Shown: positions 38,991 to 48,820, counted from the first letter of the stretch. The stretch is DNA of 64,000 nt from Shewanella sp. SR44-3 (GCF_014163735.1 NZ_JACJDV010000007.1:62001-126000); one strand, 5' to 3'. Program-made: numbers and translations. Notes: generated by a model not told the origin, from the sequence alone.

Positions 38991-39044
38991 AATAACAACT
39001 ACAGTTTAATTTAACTGATTAGTTATTTGGTTATAAACAGTTTT

Positions 39045-39518
39045 TTAAAGGGCATGCCAGAATTGTTTTACAGTGGCTAATGCACTGTCTACTACATTAG
39101 ACCATGCTTCTGGAGATGAAAAAATCCAAGCAAGGACAGCTACTACAGCACCAGTATAAAAATTGCCTACAATTCCGGAGGTTCCACTATTATGCCATGA
39201 ACATAAGCGTGAAAATTTTCCTTCAAACTTTGTTTTTTTAGCAAAATTAATCATTTCTTGAGCTAACGATTGTTGGATTCTTTCAATTTCTTCATCAGCA
39301 TTAGCTTGATACGCTATTGTTAAGAGACTGTCAGCTTGAGTTTTATATTTTTTAATTTCGTGTGGTTGTAATTTTAGCTTAACAAATTGTTCTGCGTCTT
39401 CACCTTTCAAAATCCATAAACGCTTTTCATGTTTATAAATGCAATACGCAATCATGCCCGTAAAGTCATTTTGATTTTTTACAAGCTTTTCATATACCTG
39501 ATTGTATTCCTTACTCAC
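39045..39518 (-). CDS. Islet gene 3: small membrane-anchored protein, unknown
   Basis: A 157-residue protein from a GTG at 39518, which has AAGAAGG six bases upstream and overlaps the previous stop by 8 bp; upstream ATGs in the frame lack ribosome sites. It begins MSKEYNQVYEKLVKNQNDF, followed by TGMIAYCIYKHEKRLW, a charged helical middle (HEIKKYKTQADSLL), and a probable C-terminal membrane helix (GIVGNFYTGAVVAVLAWIF). I have seen this plan in unnamed accessory proteins but cannot name a family. AT-rich. Last gene of the islet. Confidence 0.65.
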   Translation of the reverse strand: MSKEYNQVYEKLVKNQNDFTGMIAYCIYKHEKRLWILKGEDAEQFVKLKLQPHEIKKYKTQADSLLTIAYQANADEEIERIQQSLAQEMINFAKKTKFEGKFSRLCSWHNSGTSGIVGNFYTGAVVAVLAWIFSSPEAWSNVVDSALATVKQFWHAL

Positions 39519-39699
39519 TGAATACCTTCTTAGAATGCTCTTGGTTGTATTCATTAACAGCAAATTTCATTAATTTATTATGCCGAGATGATGTAATGCG
39601 TCCTGTTACAGTCACTGCTAATGCTGAAGGCTCAAGGCATTTCTCAAGCCGTTCTTGAACTCTCTGTGCTCTACTCTTGCTTTTAAACATAGAAAACAT
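39511..39699 (-). CDS. Islet gene 2: 62-aa protein, unknown
   Basis: A basic 62-residue protein starting MFSMFKSKSRAQRVQERLEK. AGGTAA precedes the ATG; a second ATG is three codons in. It overlaps the next gene by 8 bp and follows the first islet gene by 11 bp, so the three genes form one minus-strand operon. No domain recognised. Confidence 0.55.
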   Translation of the reverse strand: MFSMFKSKSRAQRVQERLEKCLEPSALAVTVTGRITSSRHNKLMKFAVNEYNQEHSKKVFSE

Positions 39700-39710
39700 A
39701 GTCGTTACCT

Positions 39711-40049
39711 TTAGTCTCGTGTCATTCTGCTTGCATCATGTTGGCAAAATTGACATTGAAAATCATCTTCAATGTAACAACCCATAAGTGATTCTTCATC
39801 GACAAAACCATTTCCTGTGCATGTGTCTTCACCAAACACACCTTCACATGGAACACTAAAAATTGGCTTTATGCAGTGTTCATAAACGTATATTTGGCCG
39901 CCTTTCAGTTGCGATATATCACCACCATGTCCGAGTAAAAACTTAGCAACACCTATTGCCGCATCTAAATTTGATCTGGATTGTGCAACTGCTTCGGCTA
40001 AATGCCTGTGTTCATTTTGAATTACAAATTCTAATATCTCTAAATCCAT
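39711..40049 (-). CDS. Islet gene 1: 112-aa Cys-rich protein, unknown
   Basis: A 112-residue acidic protein. The N-terminal half is helical (MDLEILEFVIQNEHRHLAEA followed by VAQSRSNLDAAIGVAKFLLG, ankyrin-like in feel but not a clear repeat). The C-terminal half has six cysteines, including CQFCQH, and could bind metal or form disulfides. AAGG lies upstream of the ATG. It heads a three-gene operon placed between the intact FKBP gene and a broken FKBP copy. Function unknown. Confidence 0.6.
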   Translation of the reverse strand: MDLEILEFVIQNEHRHLAEAVAQSRSNLDAAIGVAKFLLGHGGDISQLKGGQIYVYEHCIKPIFSVPCEGVFGEDTCTGNGFVDEESLMGCYIEDDFQCQFCQHDASRMTRD

Positions 40050-40194
40050 GATGTATACCTTCCCTTGTGTTTTAGTGAGTATAACTGTGTGATAAGTAAA
40101 CTGAAATGTTTTTTAGAGTGTAAGTTGCGATTAGCTAGCGGCTTATAGCTGTTAGAAAGGATGTCGAAATTTGTTAACAACTGTTTGGACTTAT

Positions 40195-40216
40195 AAGCCT
40201 CCAAAAATGGAGGCTT
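40195..40216. terminator. Hairpin after the intact FKBP gene
   Basis: AAGCCTCCA (40195-40203) and TGGAGGCTT (40208-40216) pair around AAAA. A minus-strand T-run is lacking, so termination may be weak. It is the counterpart of the hairpin at 38476-38503. Confidence 0.55.
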
Positions 40217-40235
40217 TCATCTATAAAACAGACAT

Positions 40236-40721
40236 TTAGTTGATCTTAAGTAGTTCTACATCAAATATCAACACTGAACCGCCTGAGATTTTACCGGTTG
40301 AACGATTACCGTAGGCAAGTTGGCTTGGAATAAAGAAGCGGAATTTGTCACCTACACTCATCAATTGCAGCCCTTCAGTCCAACCTTTGATCACTTGGTT
40401 TAGTGGGAAGGCAATACTTTCACCGCGCTCCACTGAACTGTCAAACACAGTGCCATCAATCAAGGTGCCGTGATAATGCACTGTGACGGTATCGCTGGCT
40501 TTAGGCTTGATAGCCTCTTGGGTGTCAGCAGTGTCGGCCTGGGTGAGTACCATAAACTGCAGCCCAGAAAGGGTTGTGAATACCCCTTCTTTATTGGCAT
40601 TGTCGGCGAGAAAGACTTTACCCGCTTCTATGTTAGCGGCGGCGAGCTTTTGATTATTGGCATTGCTGTAAAAATAAAAAATCACGCAGGCAATCACTAT
40701 TGCGGCGAGTAATACTTTCAT
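40236..40721 (-). CDS. FKBP-type peptidyl-prolyl cis-trans isomerase, membrane-anchored
   Basis: Catalyses proline isomerisation in exported proteins. The 161 residues start with an uncleaved-looking membrane segment (MKVLLAAIVIACVIFYFYS), a short helical linker, then an FKBP domain (about 75-161) with [37 protein letters not shown] and FIPSQLAYG. The catalytic-pocket Tyr, Phe-Asp and Trp are present. It is the intact parent of the fragments at 38526-38990. Confidence 0.9.
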   Translation of the reverse strand: MKVLLAAIVIACVIFYFYSNANNQKLAAANIEAGKVFLADNANKEGVFTTLSGLQFMVLTQADTADTQEAIKPKASDTVTVHYHGTLIDGTVFDSSVERGESIAFPLNQVIKGWTEGLQLMSVGDKFRFFIPSQLAYGNRSTGKISGGSVLIFDVELLKIN

Positions 40722-40874
40722 TTGGACCTCATTGGGATGGTAGATGTTGTATTCATTAAAGGATGTTAACGCTTGCTGGCATGTTACCCATAGTTGCTCA
40801 GCGGGTAAAGTGCTGCTGGTTTTTATGGGGTTGCGCGACTCGATGACGTTATTCTCTTAACTTATTCCCTCAAC

Positions 40875-41537
40875 TCATTCTCGTAAGAATTCGGCGTGGA
40901 TCTCAAGTTGAACGTCATTGCCGACGATGGGGATGTAACTTGCCATATCAAAGTCGGCGCGTTTGATGCTGCCATAAGCACTAAAGCCTAAGGTGTATTT
41001 ACCCGTCATCCAATTATCGGCGCCGCCATGAAAGCGGGCGTTAAAGCTGACTGGCCTCGTTATGCCATGCAGGGTGAGCTTGCCATGAAACACAAACTCC
41101 CCATTATCACTGGCGCTTACCGACTCGCTGATAAAATAGGCTTTAGGAAATTGCTCACTGTCAAACCAAGTGCTGTTTTGCAGGGTTTGCTCAAGTTTTA
41201 GGTTATTCACATCGATGGAGGCTATGTCCACTTCGGCTTCAAGTTTGGCGGCCGCCATATTATCGGGCGTGAAGTCTAAATTGGCGTTTAATTGATTAAA
41301 GCGCCCAACATAAGTCGACAAACCTAAATGTTCGATTTTAAATACTAATGAAGCATGATTTGGGTCAAGCTTATATTGCCCAGGCTTAAGCGCTGCAAGC
41401 TCTGGGGTAACTTTGGGAGCAATTAAGCTGATGCAGCCACTTAGGGGCAAAATTAAGGGCAAACACAACAGCAAAGGCCAACAGAGTTTGCCGCCGCCCA
41501 GTCGCGATGACATGCTAGCTAGTAATTTGATAAACAT
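40875..41537 (-). CDS. YceI family lipoprotein
   Basis: A 220-residue protein with a signal sequence ending in LPLSGC (Cys35), a clean lipobox; most YceI proteins are soluble, so membrane anchoring is a variation. The YceI beta-barrel is seen in YKLDPNHASLVFKIEHLGLS, FDSEQFPKAYFISES and GKLTLHGITRPVSF. Family members bind isoprenoid chains such as polyprenyl quinone precursors. It stands alone. Confidence 0.88.
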   Translation of the reverse strand: MFIKLLASMSSRLGGGKLCWPLLLCLPLILPLSGCISLIAPKVTPELAALKPGQYKLDPNHASLVFKIEHLGLSTYVGRFNQLNANLDFTPDNMAAAKLEAEVDIASIDVNNLKLEQTLQNSTWFDSEQFPKAYFISESVSASDNGEFVFHGKLTLHGITRPVSFNARFHGGADNWMTGKYTLGFSAYGSIKRADFDMASYIPIVGNDVQLEIHAEFLRE

Positions 41538-41689
41538 AGATAAGTTCCAGTAATGCTGATAACCAATAAGACAATTGCTAGCATAAAGTAAAACTTAGTG
41601 TCTGTCGCTGACTTAAGTCCTGCTATAATCGCCGCTGCAGCGCACTTTTGCCCTATTTATTTCGTTTATTTCAATAATTGAGACCCAAC

Positions 41690-43051
41690 ATGCCTTTTTC
41701 AACACTTGGATTGAGCCAACCCATTTTATTAGCCTTAGATGAGTTAGGTTATCAAACGCCGACTCCTATTCAGGAAAAGGCCATTCCGGTGATCTTAAAA
41801 GGCCACAACCTAATTGCCGCAGCGCAAACCGGCACAGGTAAAACGGCAAGTTTTGTGCTGCCTTTGCTTGAGCTGATAAATAGCACCAGCCTAGATAACA
41901 CTGTCAAAGTACGGCCTAAGCGTATTCGGGCGCTTATTTTAACCCCAACCCGCGAGCTTGCAGTGCAGGTTGCTGATAATATTGAAAAGTACAGTAAACA
42001 CCTTTCCCTAACATCCCTTGCTATCTATGGTGGCGTAGATGCTGCGCCCCATAAACAGCGTTTAATCGATGGGGTAGATATACTGGTGGCAACGCCAGGG
42101 CGTTTGCTGGACATGTATACCCAAAGGGCAGTGCATTTTGATGAGCTGACTCACCTTGTGTTAGATGAAGCCGACAGAATGCTCGACATGGGCTTTATTG
42201 AAGACATCAATAAAATCATCGATAAATTGCCTCAAGAAAGGCAAAACCTGCTGTTTTCAGCCACCTTGTCACCTCAGGTGCGTTTTCTTGCTAAAACTGC
42301 GGTTCAGCATGCCAAAGAAATCTCTATTTCGGCCAAGGTAGGCAAGCCTAAGATTGAGCAGTGGCTCACGGCGGTAGATAAAGACAAGAAGTCGGCGCTA
42401 ATCAGCCAACTTATCAAAGAAAATGATTGGCCACAGGCACTGATATTTATCGAAACCAAACATGGTGCAGCCAAGCTTGTAAGCCAACTTGAAAAGCGTG
42501 ATATTCAAGCTGAAGCCATCCACAGTGGCCGCAGCCAAGCCTCTCGTGAGCAAGTGTTAGCCGACTTTAAAAGCGGCAAAGTGCGATATCTTGTGGCGAC
42601 AGGTATCGCCTCTCGCGGTTTAGATATTGATGATTTAGCTAGGGTGGTCAATTACGATTTGCCCTTCCCGCCAGAAGATTATGTTCACCGCATTGGCCGA
42701 ACCGGTCGTGCAGGTGCCCAGGGTGAAGCTATTAGCTTTGTCTCTAGAGATGATTTTAAAAATCTTTGCGCCATTGAGCGTTTATTGGGTCATGAGATAG
42801 AGCGCAGAGTCATCGCAGGTTTTGAGCCGAGCAAGCCACTGCCAACATCAGATTTAAGTTTCGTGCCCGCTCAAAAACGTGATGGCTATCAGGAGCGCAC
42901 GAGCGAGCGACACACGACTAAAGCTCGCACGCCAGTGAAAAACAAAGCGCCAAGACGCTCAAACTCAGGTGCATTCTCAAGCGCCGCGAGTAATAAGCCC
43001 GTCAATCAAGATATTTGGGGTACAAGAAAAAACAACCAAGATAAAGGCTAA
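41690..43051 (+). CDS. DEAD-box RNA helicase, RhlE-like (second of three)
   Basis: A 453-residue helicase starting MPFSTLGLSQPILLALDE at 41690 (a TTG 12 bp upstream is less likely). Motifs: [37 protein letters not shown] and [10 protein letters not shown]. The tail after about residue 380 is basic and low complexity (KARTPVKNKAPRRSNSG), as usual for RNA-binding tails. It is followed by a perfect hairpin terminator. Confidence 0.9.
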   Translation: MPFSTLGLSQPILLALDELGYQTPTPIQEKAIPVILKGHNLIAAAQTGTGKTASFVLPLLELINSTSLDNTVKVRPKRIRALILTPTRELAVQVADNIEKYSKHLSLTSLAIYGGVDAAPHKQRLIDGVDILVATPGRLLDMYTQRAVHFDELTHLVLDEADRMLDMGFIEDINKIIDKLPQERQNLLFSATLSPQVRFLAKTAVQHAKEISISAKVGKPKIEQWLTAVDKDKKSALISQLIKENDWPQALIFIETKHGAAKLVSQLEKRDIQAEAIHSGRSQASREQVLADFKSGKVRYLVATGIASRGLDIDDLARVVNYDLPFPPEDYVHRIGRTGRAGAQGEAISFVSRDDFKNLCAIERLLGHEIERRVIAGFEPSKPLPTSDLSFVPAQKRDGYQERTSERHTTKARTPVKNKAPRRSNSGAFSSAASNKPVNQDIWGTRKNNQDKG

Positions 43052-43095
43052 TGGGGATATGCACACATTGCCTTTATGGAAACATCATTGAATAC

Positions 43096-43126
43096 AATAA
43101 GGCCTAGCTCAATGCTAGGCCTTATT
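43096..43126. terminator. Bidirectional terminator between helicase and lnt
   Basis: AATAAGGCCTAGC (43096-43108) and GCTAGGCCTTATT (43114-43126) form a perfect 13-bp stem around TCAAT. It lies between convergent stop codons. Confidence 0.8.
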
Positions 43127-43158
43127 ACTGAGATCATCGACGACTGCACAGGTTCCAA

Positions 43159-44784
43159 TCACAGGGGAGTCGTGACTATTGACTGCTGGCGGCGAATTAG
43201 CGCGGCCGCGAAAACGAGTAAGCCGCACAGCCACAGTAATGGAGCTTGGCCGATACGCTGGAACCAAGTTTGCCCTGTGACCAAGACGACTTCAGCCCGT
43301 AATACTCCAGTTTCAAATTGTGGCAGTTTGGCTTGGATAACTCCGTGGTGATCGACCACGGCGGTAACGCCATTGTTGGTGCCGCGAAGCAGCGGTCTGC
43401 CCATTTCTATGGCGCGCATCTGGGCAATTTCCATGTGTTGCAACGGCCCATTGGAACTGCCAAACCAGGCATCGTTGGACACAGTCAACAGCATGTCAGT
43501 ATCATCATTGACGTTGGCGCGTACCTGTTCGGGGAAGACGATTTCATAGCAAATTGCCGGGCTAATTTGATAACCCACAGCATTTAAATTGGGCTGTAAA
43601 TAATTGCCGCGGGTAAAAGAAGACATGGGCAAATTGAACAGCGGCGCGATTGGGCGCAGTAAATCACCGAAGGGCACAAATTCGCCTATGGGCAGTAAAT
43701 GATGCTTTCTAAATTCATTCCTACCTTTGGTTGCATCAGTTTCAGCATTGGCATCAGCGAAATGCCTTGCGACCAAGTAGTCACCACTATCTTGCTGTTT
43801 AGCGTTGCTGTTTCCTAGTACTATCAGTGAGTTATAAAACTCATCTTGCCTGTGGCTGATAATGCCAGTAATGATGGCGCTGTCATTGAGGTTGGCCACT
43901 TTATTGGCATTAGCCAGAAAATCCCCCACCATGGATTCAGGTGCTGGAATAGCCGCTTCAGGCCAAATAATAATATCAGCATCAAAATTGTTACGGGTCA
44001 AATCCATGTATTTAAGCATGGTGGGCCACAATGCATCAGGTTGCCATTTCATGCTCTGGGCAATATTACCTTGCACTAGGGCGACCTTAACGGTTTCACC
44101 GCTGGGAGTGACTTGCTCAAGCTTTGGGGTAAGCCAAGTGCAAACTGCCAACACTGCCAGAATCATAATGCTGGGTGATAAGTGGCTTAACGATTTAGGT
44201 CGAGCGCAAGCATAAGCAAGGCTTGCGGCAACCAGCGCAATCACAAAGCTTAAGCCCAAAGCGCCAATCACACTGGCAAGGGCGCTCAATGGCCCTTGAG
44301 TTTGGCTGTAACCTGCCCATAGCCAAGGAAACCCAGTCATCACCCAGCCACGTAGCCACTCTGTGAGCACCCATAGCGCGGGAAATAACGCGAGGTTACT
44401 CAGTTTGCCAATGCGGGTGTTTTTGTGATTCGTAAGCCTTGCCATGAGGTAACCGGCAAGGGCGGGATAAAGCGCCAAATATAAAGCCAGCAATGCCATT
44501 AAACTCATGGACACGATAAGCGGCATACCGCCGAAGGTATCTATGCTGACATGCACCCAGCTAATGCCAAATACAAAACTGCCAAAGCCGAAACTGAGCC
44601 AATGGTTAAAGGCTTGCTTGGGGCTTAAGTTTTTAGCCAATAACAGGCTTAGACCTAAAGCGAGAGGGTAGATAATCCAGATGCCGTAAGGGGCGAAAGA
44701 TAAGGCTGTGCTGGCACCGGCTGCAAAAGCCGATACCAGTCTTAGCAGGCTCTTGTTAGAGCCTAAAGTTGAGAGTGTTTGCAC
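43159..44784 (-). CDS. lnt: Apolipoprotein N-acyltransferase
   Basis: Adds the third acyl chain to lipoproteins in the inner membrane. The 541 residues hold about seven membrane helices and a periplasmic nitrilase domain with the catalytic triad Glu276 (IIWPEAAIP), Lys360 (EFRKHHLLP) and Cys412 (PAICYEIVFPE). It starts 3 bp after corC, ending the miaB-ybeZ-ybeY-corC-lnt cluster. Confidence 0.96.
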   Translation of the reverse strand: MQTLSTLGSNKSLLRLVSAFAAGASTALSFAPYGIWIIYPLALGLSLLLAKNLSPKQAFNHWLSFGFGSFVFGISWVHVSIDTFGGMPLIVSMSLMALLALYLALYPALAGYLMARLTNHKNTRIGKLSNLALFPALWVLTEWLRGWVMTGFPWLWAGYSQTQGPLSALASVIGALGLSFVIALVAASLAYACARPKSLSHLSPSIMILAVLAVCTWLTPKLEQVTPSGETVKVALVQGNIAQSMKWQPDALWPTMLKYMDLTRNNFDADIIIWPEAAIPAPESMVGDFLANANKVANLNDSAIITGIISHRQDEFYNSLIVLGNSNAKQQDSGDYLVARHFADANAETDATKGRNEFRKHHLLPIGEFVPFGDLLRPIAPLFNLPMSSFTRGNYLQPNLNAVGYQISPAICYEIVFPEQVRANVNDDTDMLLTVSNDAWFGSSNGPLQHMEIAQMRAIEMGRPLLRGTNNGVTAVVDHHGVIQAKLPQFETGVLRAEVVLVTGQTWFQRIGQAPLLWLCGLLVFAAALIRRQQSIVTTPL

Positions 44785-44787
44785 AGA

Positions 44788-45666
44788 TTAATTATCGAGT
44801 TCTTCATTAATATTGGGATCGGGCAGTTTAACCCTAAGCTGGATCAAACGGCGATTATCAGCATTGGTGACTTTAAATTCTATGTCGTCAATGACAATGA
44901 TTTCATTGCGCTCTGGCAGATGGCCAAAGGCGTGAGAAATAAAGCCACCGACGGTATCAAATTCTTCATCGCTAAATTTAGTGCCACAGGCATCATTGAA
45001 ATCATCAATGGGGGTCAAGGCTTTGACCATAAACACTGTGTTGCTGATTTTTTTGATTTCGGTGTCTTCAGCTGAGCTGTGATCAAATTCATCTTCAATT
45101 TCACCAACGATTTCTTCAAGAATATCTTCGATGGTCACAAGACCTGATACACCGCCGTATTCATCGACAACGATGGCCATGTGATAACGCTGAGAGCGGA
45201 ATTCTTTTAGTAGTACATCAACACGCTTGCTTTCGGGGACAACCACAGCAGGGCGGATCACTTTCTCAATAGAGAAGTCTTCGCCGGCATGATTAAAACC
45301 GTATTTAATCAAATCTTTAGCAAGCAATATGCCTTCGATATGATCTTTGTCTTCATTAACAACGGGAAAGCGGGAATGGGCAGAGTTGATAACAATGTCG
45401 AGTAATTCTTCGACGCTGCTGTTGATTTGTATAGTCACAATTTGCGAGCGGGGGATCATGATATCCCGAACCCTAAGATCTGATACTTCTAACACGCCTT
45501 TGATCATTTCTCGGGTGTCTTCTGTGATGAGATCGCGCATTTCAGCACCATCGATCACGTCGACTAAATCTTCACGGTTTTGAGGTTCGCCTTGAAATAA
45601 CTGACCAACACGTTCGAACCAGTTTTTCTTGTAGGCGCTTGTACTCGGGGGGTTGTCATCGCTCAT
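44788..45666 (-). CDS. corC: CBS-domain protein CorC/YbeX
   Basis: A 292-residue soluble protein with a CBS pair (from VRDIMIPRSQIVTI through HMAIVVDEYGGVSGLVTIED) and a C-terminal CorC/HlyC domain (FMVKALTPIDDFNDACG... DEEFDTVGGFI). The family is linked to magnesium/cobalt handling; YbeX has also been tied to ribosome maturation, consistent with its ybeY and ybeZ neighbours. It lies 45 bp after ybeY. Confidence 0.94.
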   Translation of the reverse strand: MSDDNPPSTSAYKKNWFERVGQLFQGEPQNREDLVDVIDGAEMRDLITEDTREMIKGVLEVSDLRVRDIMIPRSQIVTIQINSSVEELLDIVINSAHSRFPVVNEDKDHIEGILLAKDLIKYGFNHAGEDFSIEKVIRPAVVVPESKRVDVLLKEFRSQRYHMAIVVDEYGGVSGLVTIEDILEEIVGEIEDEFDHSSAEDTEIKKISNTVFMVKALTPIDDFNDACGTKFSDEEFDTVGGFISHAFGHLPERNEIIVIDDIEFKVTNADNRRLIQLRVKLPDPNINEELDN

Positions 45667-45711
45667 AGTAATTTTCTAAACCTGTGTTGCCTAAGGCAAA
45701 ACATTGTTTAT

Positions 45712-46173
45712 TTATGCTTCCTTATAGGGATTTGAAAAACCTAAGCCTTCAATGAGTTGAGTCTCTAATGACTCCATTTCTTCGGCTTCTTGGTCGATAA
45801 TATGGTCATAGCCCAGCAAATGCAAGCAGCCGTGAATAACCATATGGGCCCAATGGGCTTGAAGAGGTTTATTTTGCTCAAGTGCCTCTTGTTCTACCAC
45901 GGCAACACAGATCACCAGATCCCCTAGCAGTGGCAGTTCCATGCCTGGCGGCGCCTCAAAAGGGAAGGACAACACATTGGTGGGTTTGTCCTTACCGCGG
46001 TAGCCAAGATTTAATGCTTGGCTCTCGGCGATTTCTACCAAGCGTATGGTGAGTTCGGCGGTGTCTAAGGTATTGCCCAGCGCCGTTCTCACCCAAGTGT
46101 CAAAATCAGCTTGGCTTGGCAGTTGATTATTTTCTACTGCAATTTGTAAATCAAGGTTCAGATCAAGACTCAT
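45712..46173 (-). CDS. ybeY: Endoribonuclease YbeY (16S rRNA maturation)
   Basis: A zinc-dependent RNase acting on the 16S rRNA 3' end and in ribosome quality control. I placed the start at 46173 ([10 protein letters not shown]), which overlaps ybeZ by 11 bp; the frame runs 192 bp further into ybeZ but that part is a shadow. The zinc motif [11 protein letters not shown] gives His114, His118 and His124. Full length at 153 residues. Confidence 0.95.
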   Translation of the reverse strand: MSLDLNLDLQIAVENNQLPSQADFDTWVRTALGNTLDTAELTIRLVEIAESQALNLGYRGKDKPTNVLSFPFEAPPGMELPLLGDLVICVAVVEQEALEQNKPLQAHWAHMVIHGCLHLLGYDHIIDQEAEEMESLETQLIEGLGFSNPYKEA

Positions 46174-47236
46174 TATTTGGGCTTTCCTGAGGAGTTTGGG
46201 CTTGCAACCTTTGTTGCTGAAATTTGTAATTGGCTTCTTTTTCCGCTTTGATGACTTGCTCTTGATGTTCAAACGCCTCGTAGGCTTCGACAATTTTAGC
46301 AACGATAGGGTGACGGACAACATCTTGGGCAACGAAGAAGTTAAAGCTGATGTCGGGCACTTCACTCAAGACTTCAATGGCGTGTCTTAGGCCAGATTTT
46401 TGGCTGCGAGGCAAGTCAATTTGGGTGATGTCGCCGGTGATCACAGTGCGAGAGTTAAAGCCGATGCGAGTTAAAAACATCTTCATCTGCTCAACTGTGG
46501 TGTTTTGGCTTTCATCAAGAATAATAAAGGCATCGTTTAAGGTGCGGCCACGCATGTAGGCCAATGGCGCCACTTCAATCACCCCGCGCTCGATAAGTTT
46601 CTCGACCTTTTCAAAGCCCATCATCTCAAACAGCGCATCGTAAAGTGGACGCAGATAGGGGTCGACCTTCTGGCTTAAATCCCCTGGCAGGAAGCCGAGC
46701 TTTTCACCGGCTTCAACCGCAGGGCGGGTGAGCAAAATTCGGCGTACTTCTTGGCGCTCATAGGCATCCACGGCGGCTGCAACCGCAAGGTAGGTTTTAC
46801 CCGTACCGGCAGGGCCAATGCCAAAGCTAATGTCATGGCGGCTGATGTTGTGCATATACAGGCTTTGATTGGGGGTGCGCGGCTTTATCACCCCGCGTTT
46901 AGTCTTAATGTGTAAGCCTAAGTCATCGATGCTGCTGTCTGCTTCTAATGCAACCGCTTCTTGAATGGCTAAATGCACCATCTCAGGGGCTAAGTCAGGG
47001 GTGCTGCCTTTAACCGTCTGAGTTTCGATATACAATTGCTTTAGTAAATTGTTGCTGCTGAGGGCGTTTCTAGGCAGTCCAACAATAGTAAAGTGATTGT
47101 TTTTATGTATGATTTCAACACCTAGGCGGCGTTCAATCTGCTTGATATTATCATCAAATGGGCCACATAAAGAGGCGAGGCGGCGGGTATCAGAAGGTTC
47201 AAGATACAGGTTCATCGTGGTGACTTTGGTGGACAA
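46163..47236 (-). CDS. ybeZ: PhoH-like ATPase YbeZ
   Basis: A PhoH-family ATPase that works with YbeY. The 357 residues have Walker [11 protein letters not shown] (141-150) and Walker [10 protein letters not shown] (237-245), preceded by a KH-like N-domain. The frame opens with TTG at 47236, six bases after AGGAG; the first ATG is seven codons later with poor spacing, so a TTG start is favoured. It overlaps ybeY and follows miaB after 159 bp. Confidence 0.94.
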   Translation of the reverse strand: MSTKVTTMNLYLEPSDTRRLASLCGPFDDNIKQIERRLGVEIIHKNNHFTIVGLPRNALSSNNLLKQLYIETQTVKGSTPDLAPEMVHLAIQEAVALEADSSIDDLGLHIKTKRGVIKPRTPNQSLYMHNISRHDISFGIGPAGTGKTYLAVAAAVDAYERQEVRRILLTRPAVEAGEKLGFLPGDLSQKVDPYLRPLYDALFEMMGFEKVEKLIERGVIEVAPLAYMRGRTLNDAFIILDESQNTTVEQMKMFLTRIGFNSRTVITGDITQIDLPRSQKSGLRHAIEVLSEVPDISFNFFVAQDVVRHPIVAKIVEAYEAFEHQEQVIKAEKEANYKFQQQRLQAQTPQESPNNES

Positions 47237-47330
47237 ATAAGGCTCCTAAACGGGTTTAATTAGCAATTAAAAACAGTGTACGTTCGTCTACTGGGAATTA
47301 CCAGTGCCCTAAGTGCATACCAGCGTGTAA

Positions 47331-47354
47331 AAGAAAAGGCGACAACGCCGCCTT
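47331..47354 (-). terminator. Possible terminator or attenuator between miaB and ybeZ
   Basis: On the minus strand AAGGCG, a 7-nt loop and CGCCTT (47354 to 47336) are followed by TTCTTTT. A 6-bp GC-rich stem of this kind could partly end the miaB transcript and lower expression of the genes after it. Confidence 0.5.
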
Positions 47355-47395
47355 CACATTAAACCGCTCCGCTTTGGCTCAAGAGGCCAATAACC

Positions 47396-48820
47396 CTATG
47401 GCTTAAACTGGGTTACACCTAGCTCATCATCTTGCTTATGTTTAGCTAAGATATCCGCTGGGCGTAAACTGCGACGTAAATCCATCTCAGCTTCACCACG
47501 GATAAAGATGCCACGTAGCGAATTGGTGTATACGTCGACAATTTCTACGTCAACAAAACTGCCGATGTGAGTGTGGGGGGCTTCAAAGTTCACCACCCGA
47601 TTGTTTTCGGTGCGTCCGCGTAGCTCCATCGGATTTTTCACCGAAGGGCCTTCAACCAGAATACGTTGCACTGTGCCTAACATCTGGCGGCTATAACGCA
47701 TAGCTTGTTGAGTGATGCGGTCTTGCAAAATGGCTAAGCGCTGCTTTTTCTCTTCATCGCTGACATCATCAGGTAAATCGGCAGCTGGCGTACCTGGGCG
47801 TGCTGAATAGATAAAGCTAAAGCTATGATCAAAGGCCACATCTTCAATCAGTTTCATGGTGTCGGCAAAATCTTCAGCGCTTTCGCCTGGGAAGCCGATG
47901 ATAAAGTCTGAGCTGATTTGAATACCTTCACGGGCCTTACGCAGGCGACGGATAATCGATTTATATTCGATAGCCATGTGGCCACGCTTCATCTGGGTCA
48001 GAATTCTGTCTGAGCCTGATTGAACCGGTAAATGCAGGAAGCTCACCAATTCTGGCGTGTCTTCGTAGACATCGATAATGTCTTGGGTAAATTCAATGGG
48101 GTGACTGGTGGTGAAACGAATGCGGTCGATACCGTCAATGCTGGCAACTAGACGCAATAACTCGGCGAAAGTACAGATTTGGTCGTCATGGGTTGCACCG
48201 CGATAAGCGTTAACGTTTTGACCTAATAGGTTGACTTCACGCACGCCTTGTTCGGCAAGTTGCGCGATTTCAAGAATAATATCATCCTGAGGACGGCTGA
48301 CTTCTTCACCGCGGGTATATGGCACTACACAGAATGAGCAGTATTTACTGCAACCTTCCATGATAGACACAAACGCAGTTGGGCCGTCGGCGCGTGGCTC
48401 CGGCAAGCGATCGAACTTCTCGATCTCTGGGAAGCTGACATCGATAACGACTTTTTCGCCGCGCTGGACTTGGCCTATCATTTCGGGCAAACGATGCAAG
48501 GTTTGCGGGCCAAAGATGATATCTACGCACTGGGCACGGTCTTTAATGGCTTTGCCTTCTTGAGACGCCACGCAGCCACCGACACCAATGATTAAACCGG
48601 GCTTTTTATCTTTCAATGTTTTCCAGCGACCAAGCTGGTGGAATACCTTCTCTTGCGCCTTTTCGCGGATCGAGCAAGTGTTCAGTAGCAGTACGTCTGC
48701 TTCTGTTGCATCGTCGGTCAAGGTGTAGCCTTGATATTCGTCTAACAAATCTGCCATTTTGGATGAGTCATACTCATTCATTTGGCAGCCCCAGGTTTTA
48801 ATATGTAGTTTTTTACTCAT
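47396..48820 (-). CDS. miaB: tRNA-2-methylthio-N6-isopentenyladenosine synthase MiaB
   Basis: A radical-SAM methylthiotransferase acting on i6A37 of tRNAs. The 474 residues have the N-terminal cluster cysteines Cys12, Cys49 and Cys83, the radical-[11 protein letters not shown] (Cys157, 161, 164) and a C-terminal TRAM domain (about 380-445, [11 protein letters not shown]...). It is the first gene of the miaB-lnt cluster; the hydroxylase gene ubiF lies divergently upstream, as in E. coli. Confidence 0.97.
   Translation of the reverse strand: MSKKLHIKTWGCQMNEYDSSKMADLLDEYQGYTLTDDATEADVLLLNTCSIREKAQEKVFHQLGRWKTLKDKKPGLIIGVGGCVASQEGKAIKDRAQCVDIIFGPQTLHRLPEMIGQVQRGEKVVIDVSFPEIEKFDRLPEPRADGPTAFVSIMEGCSKYCSFCVVPYTRGEEVSRPQDDIILEIAQLAEQGVREVNLLGQNVNAYRGATHDDQICTFAELLRLVASIDGIDRIRFTTSHPIEFTQDIIDVYEDTPELVSFLHLPVQSGSDRILTQMKRGHMAIEYKSIIRRLRKAREGIQISSDFIIGFPGESAEDFADTMKLIEDVAFDHSFSFIYSARPGTPAADLPDDVSDEEKKQRLAILQDRITQQAMRYSRQMLGTVQRILVEGPSVKNPMELRGRTENNRVVNFEAPHTHIGSFVDVEIVDVYTNSLRGIFIRGEAEMDLRRSLRPADILAKHKQDDELGVTQFKP

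Noticed and set aside
38000..40200. Integron or site-specific island explanation for the repeated FKBP ends
   Set aside because: No integrase, no attC-like folded site of consistent form, and the repeated segment (180-250 bp) is much longer than a usual attachment site.
43862..44215. 117-codon plus-strand frame antisense to lnt
   Set aside because: Overlaps the nitrilase domain of lnt on the other strand; shadow.
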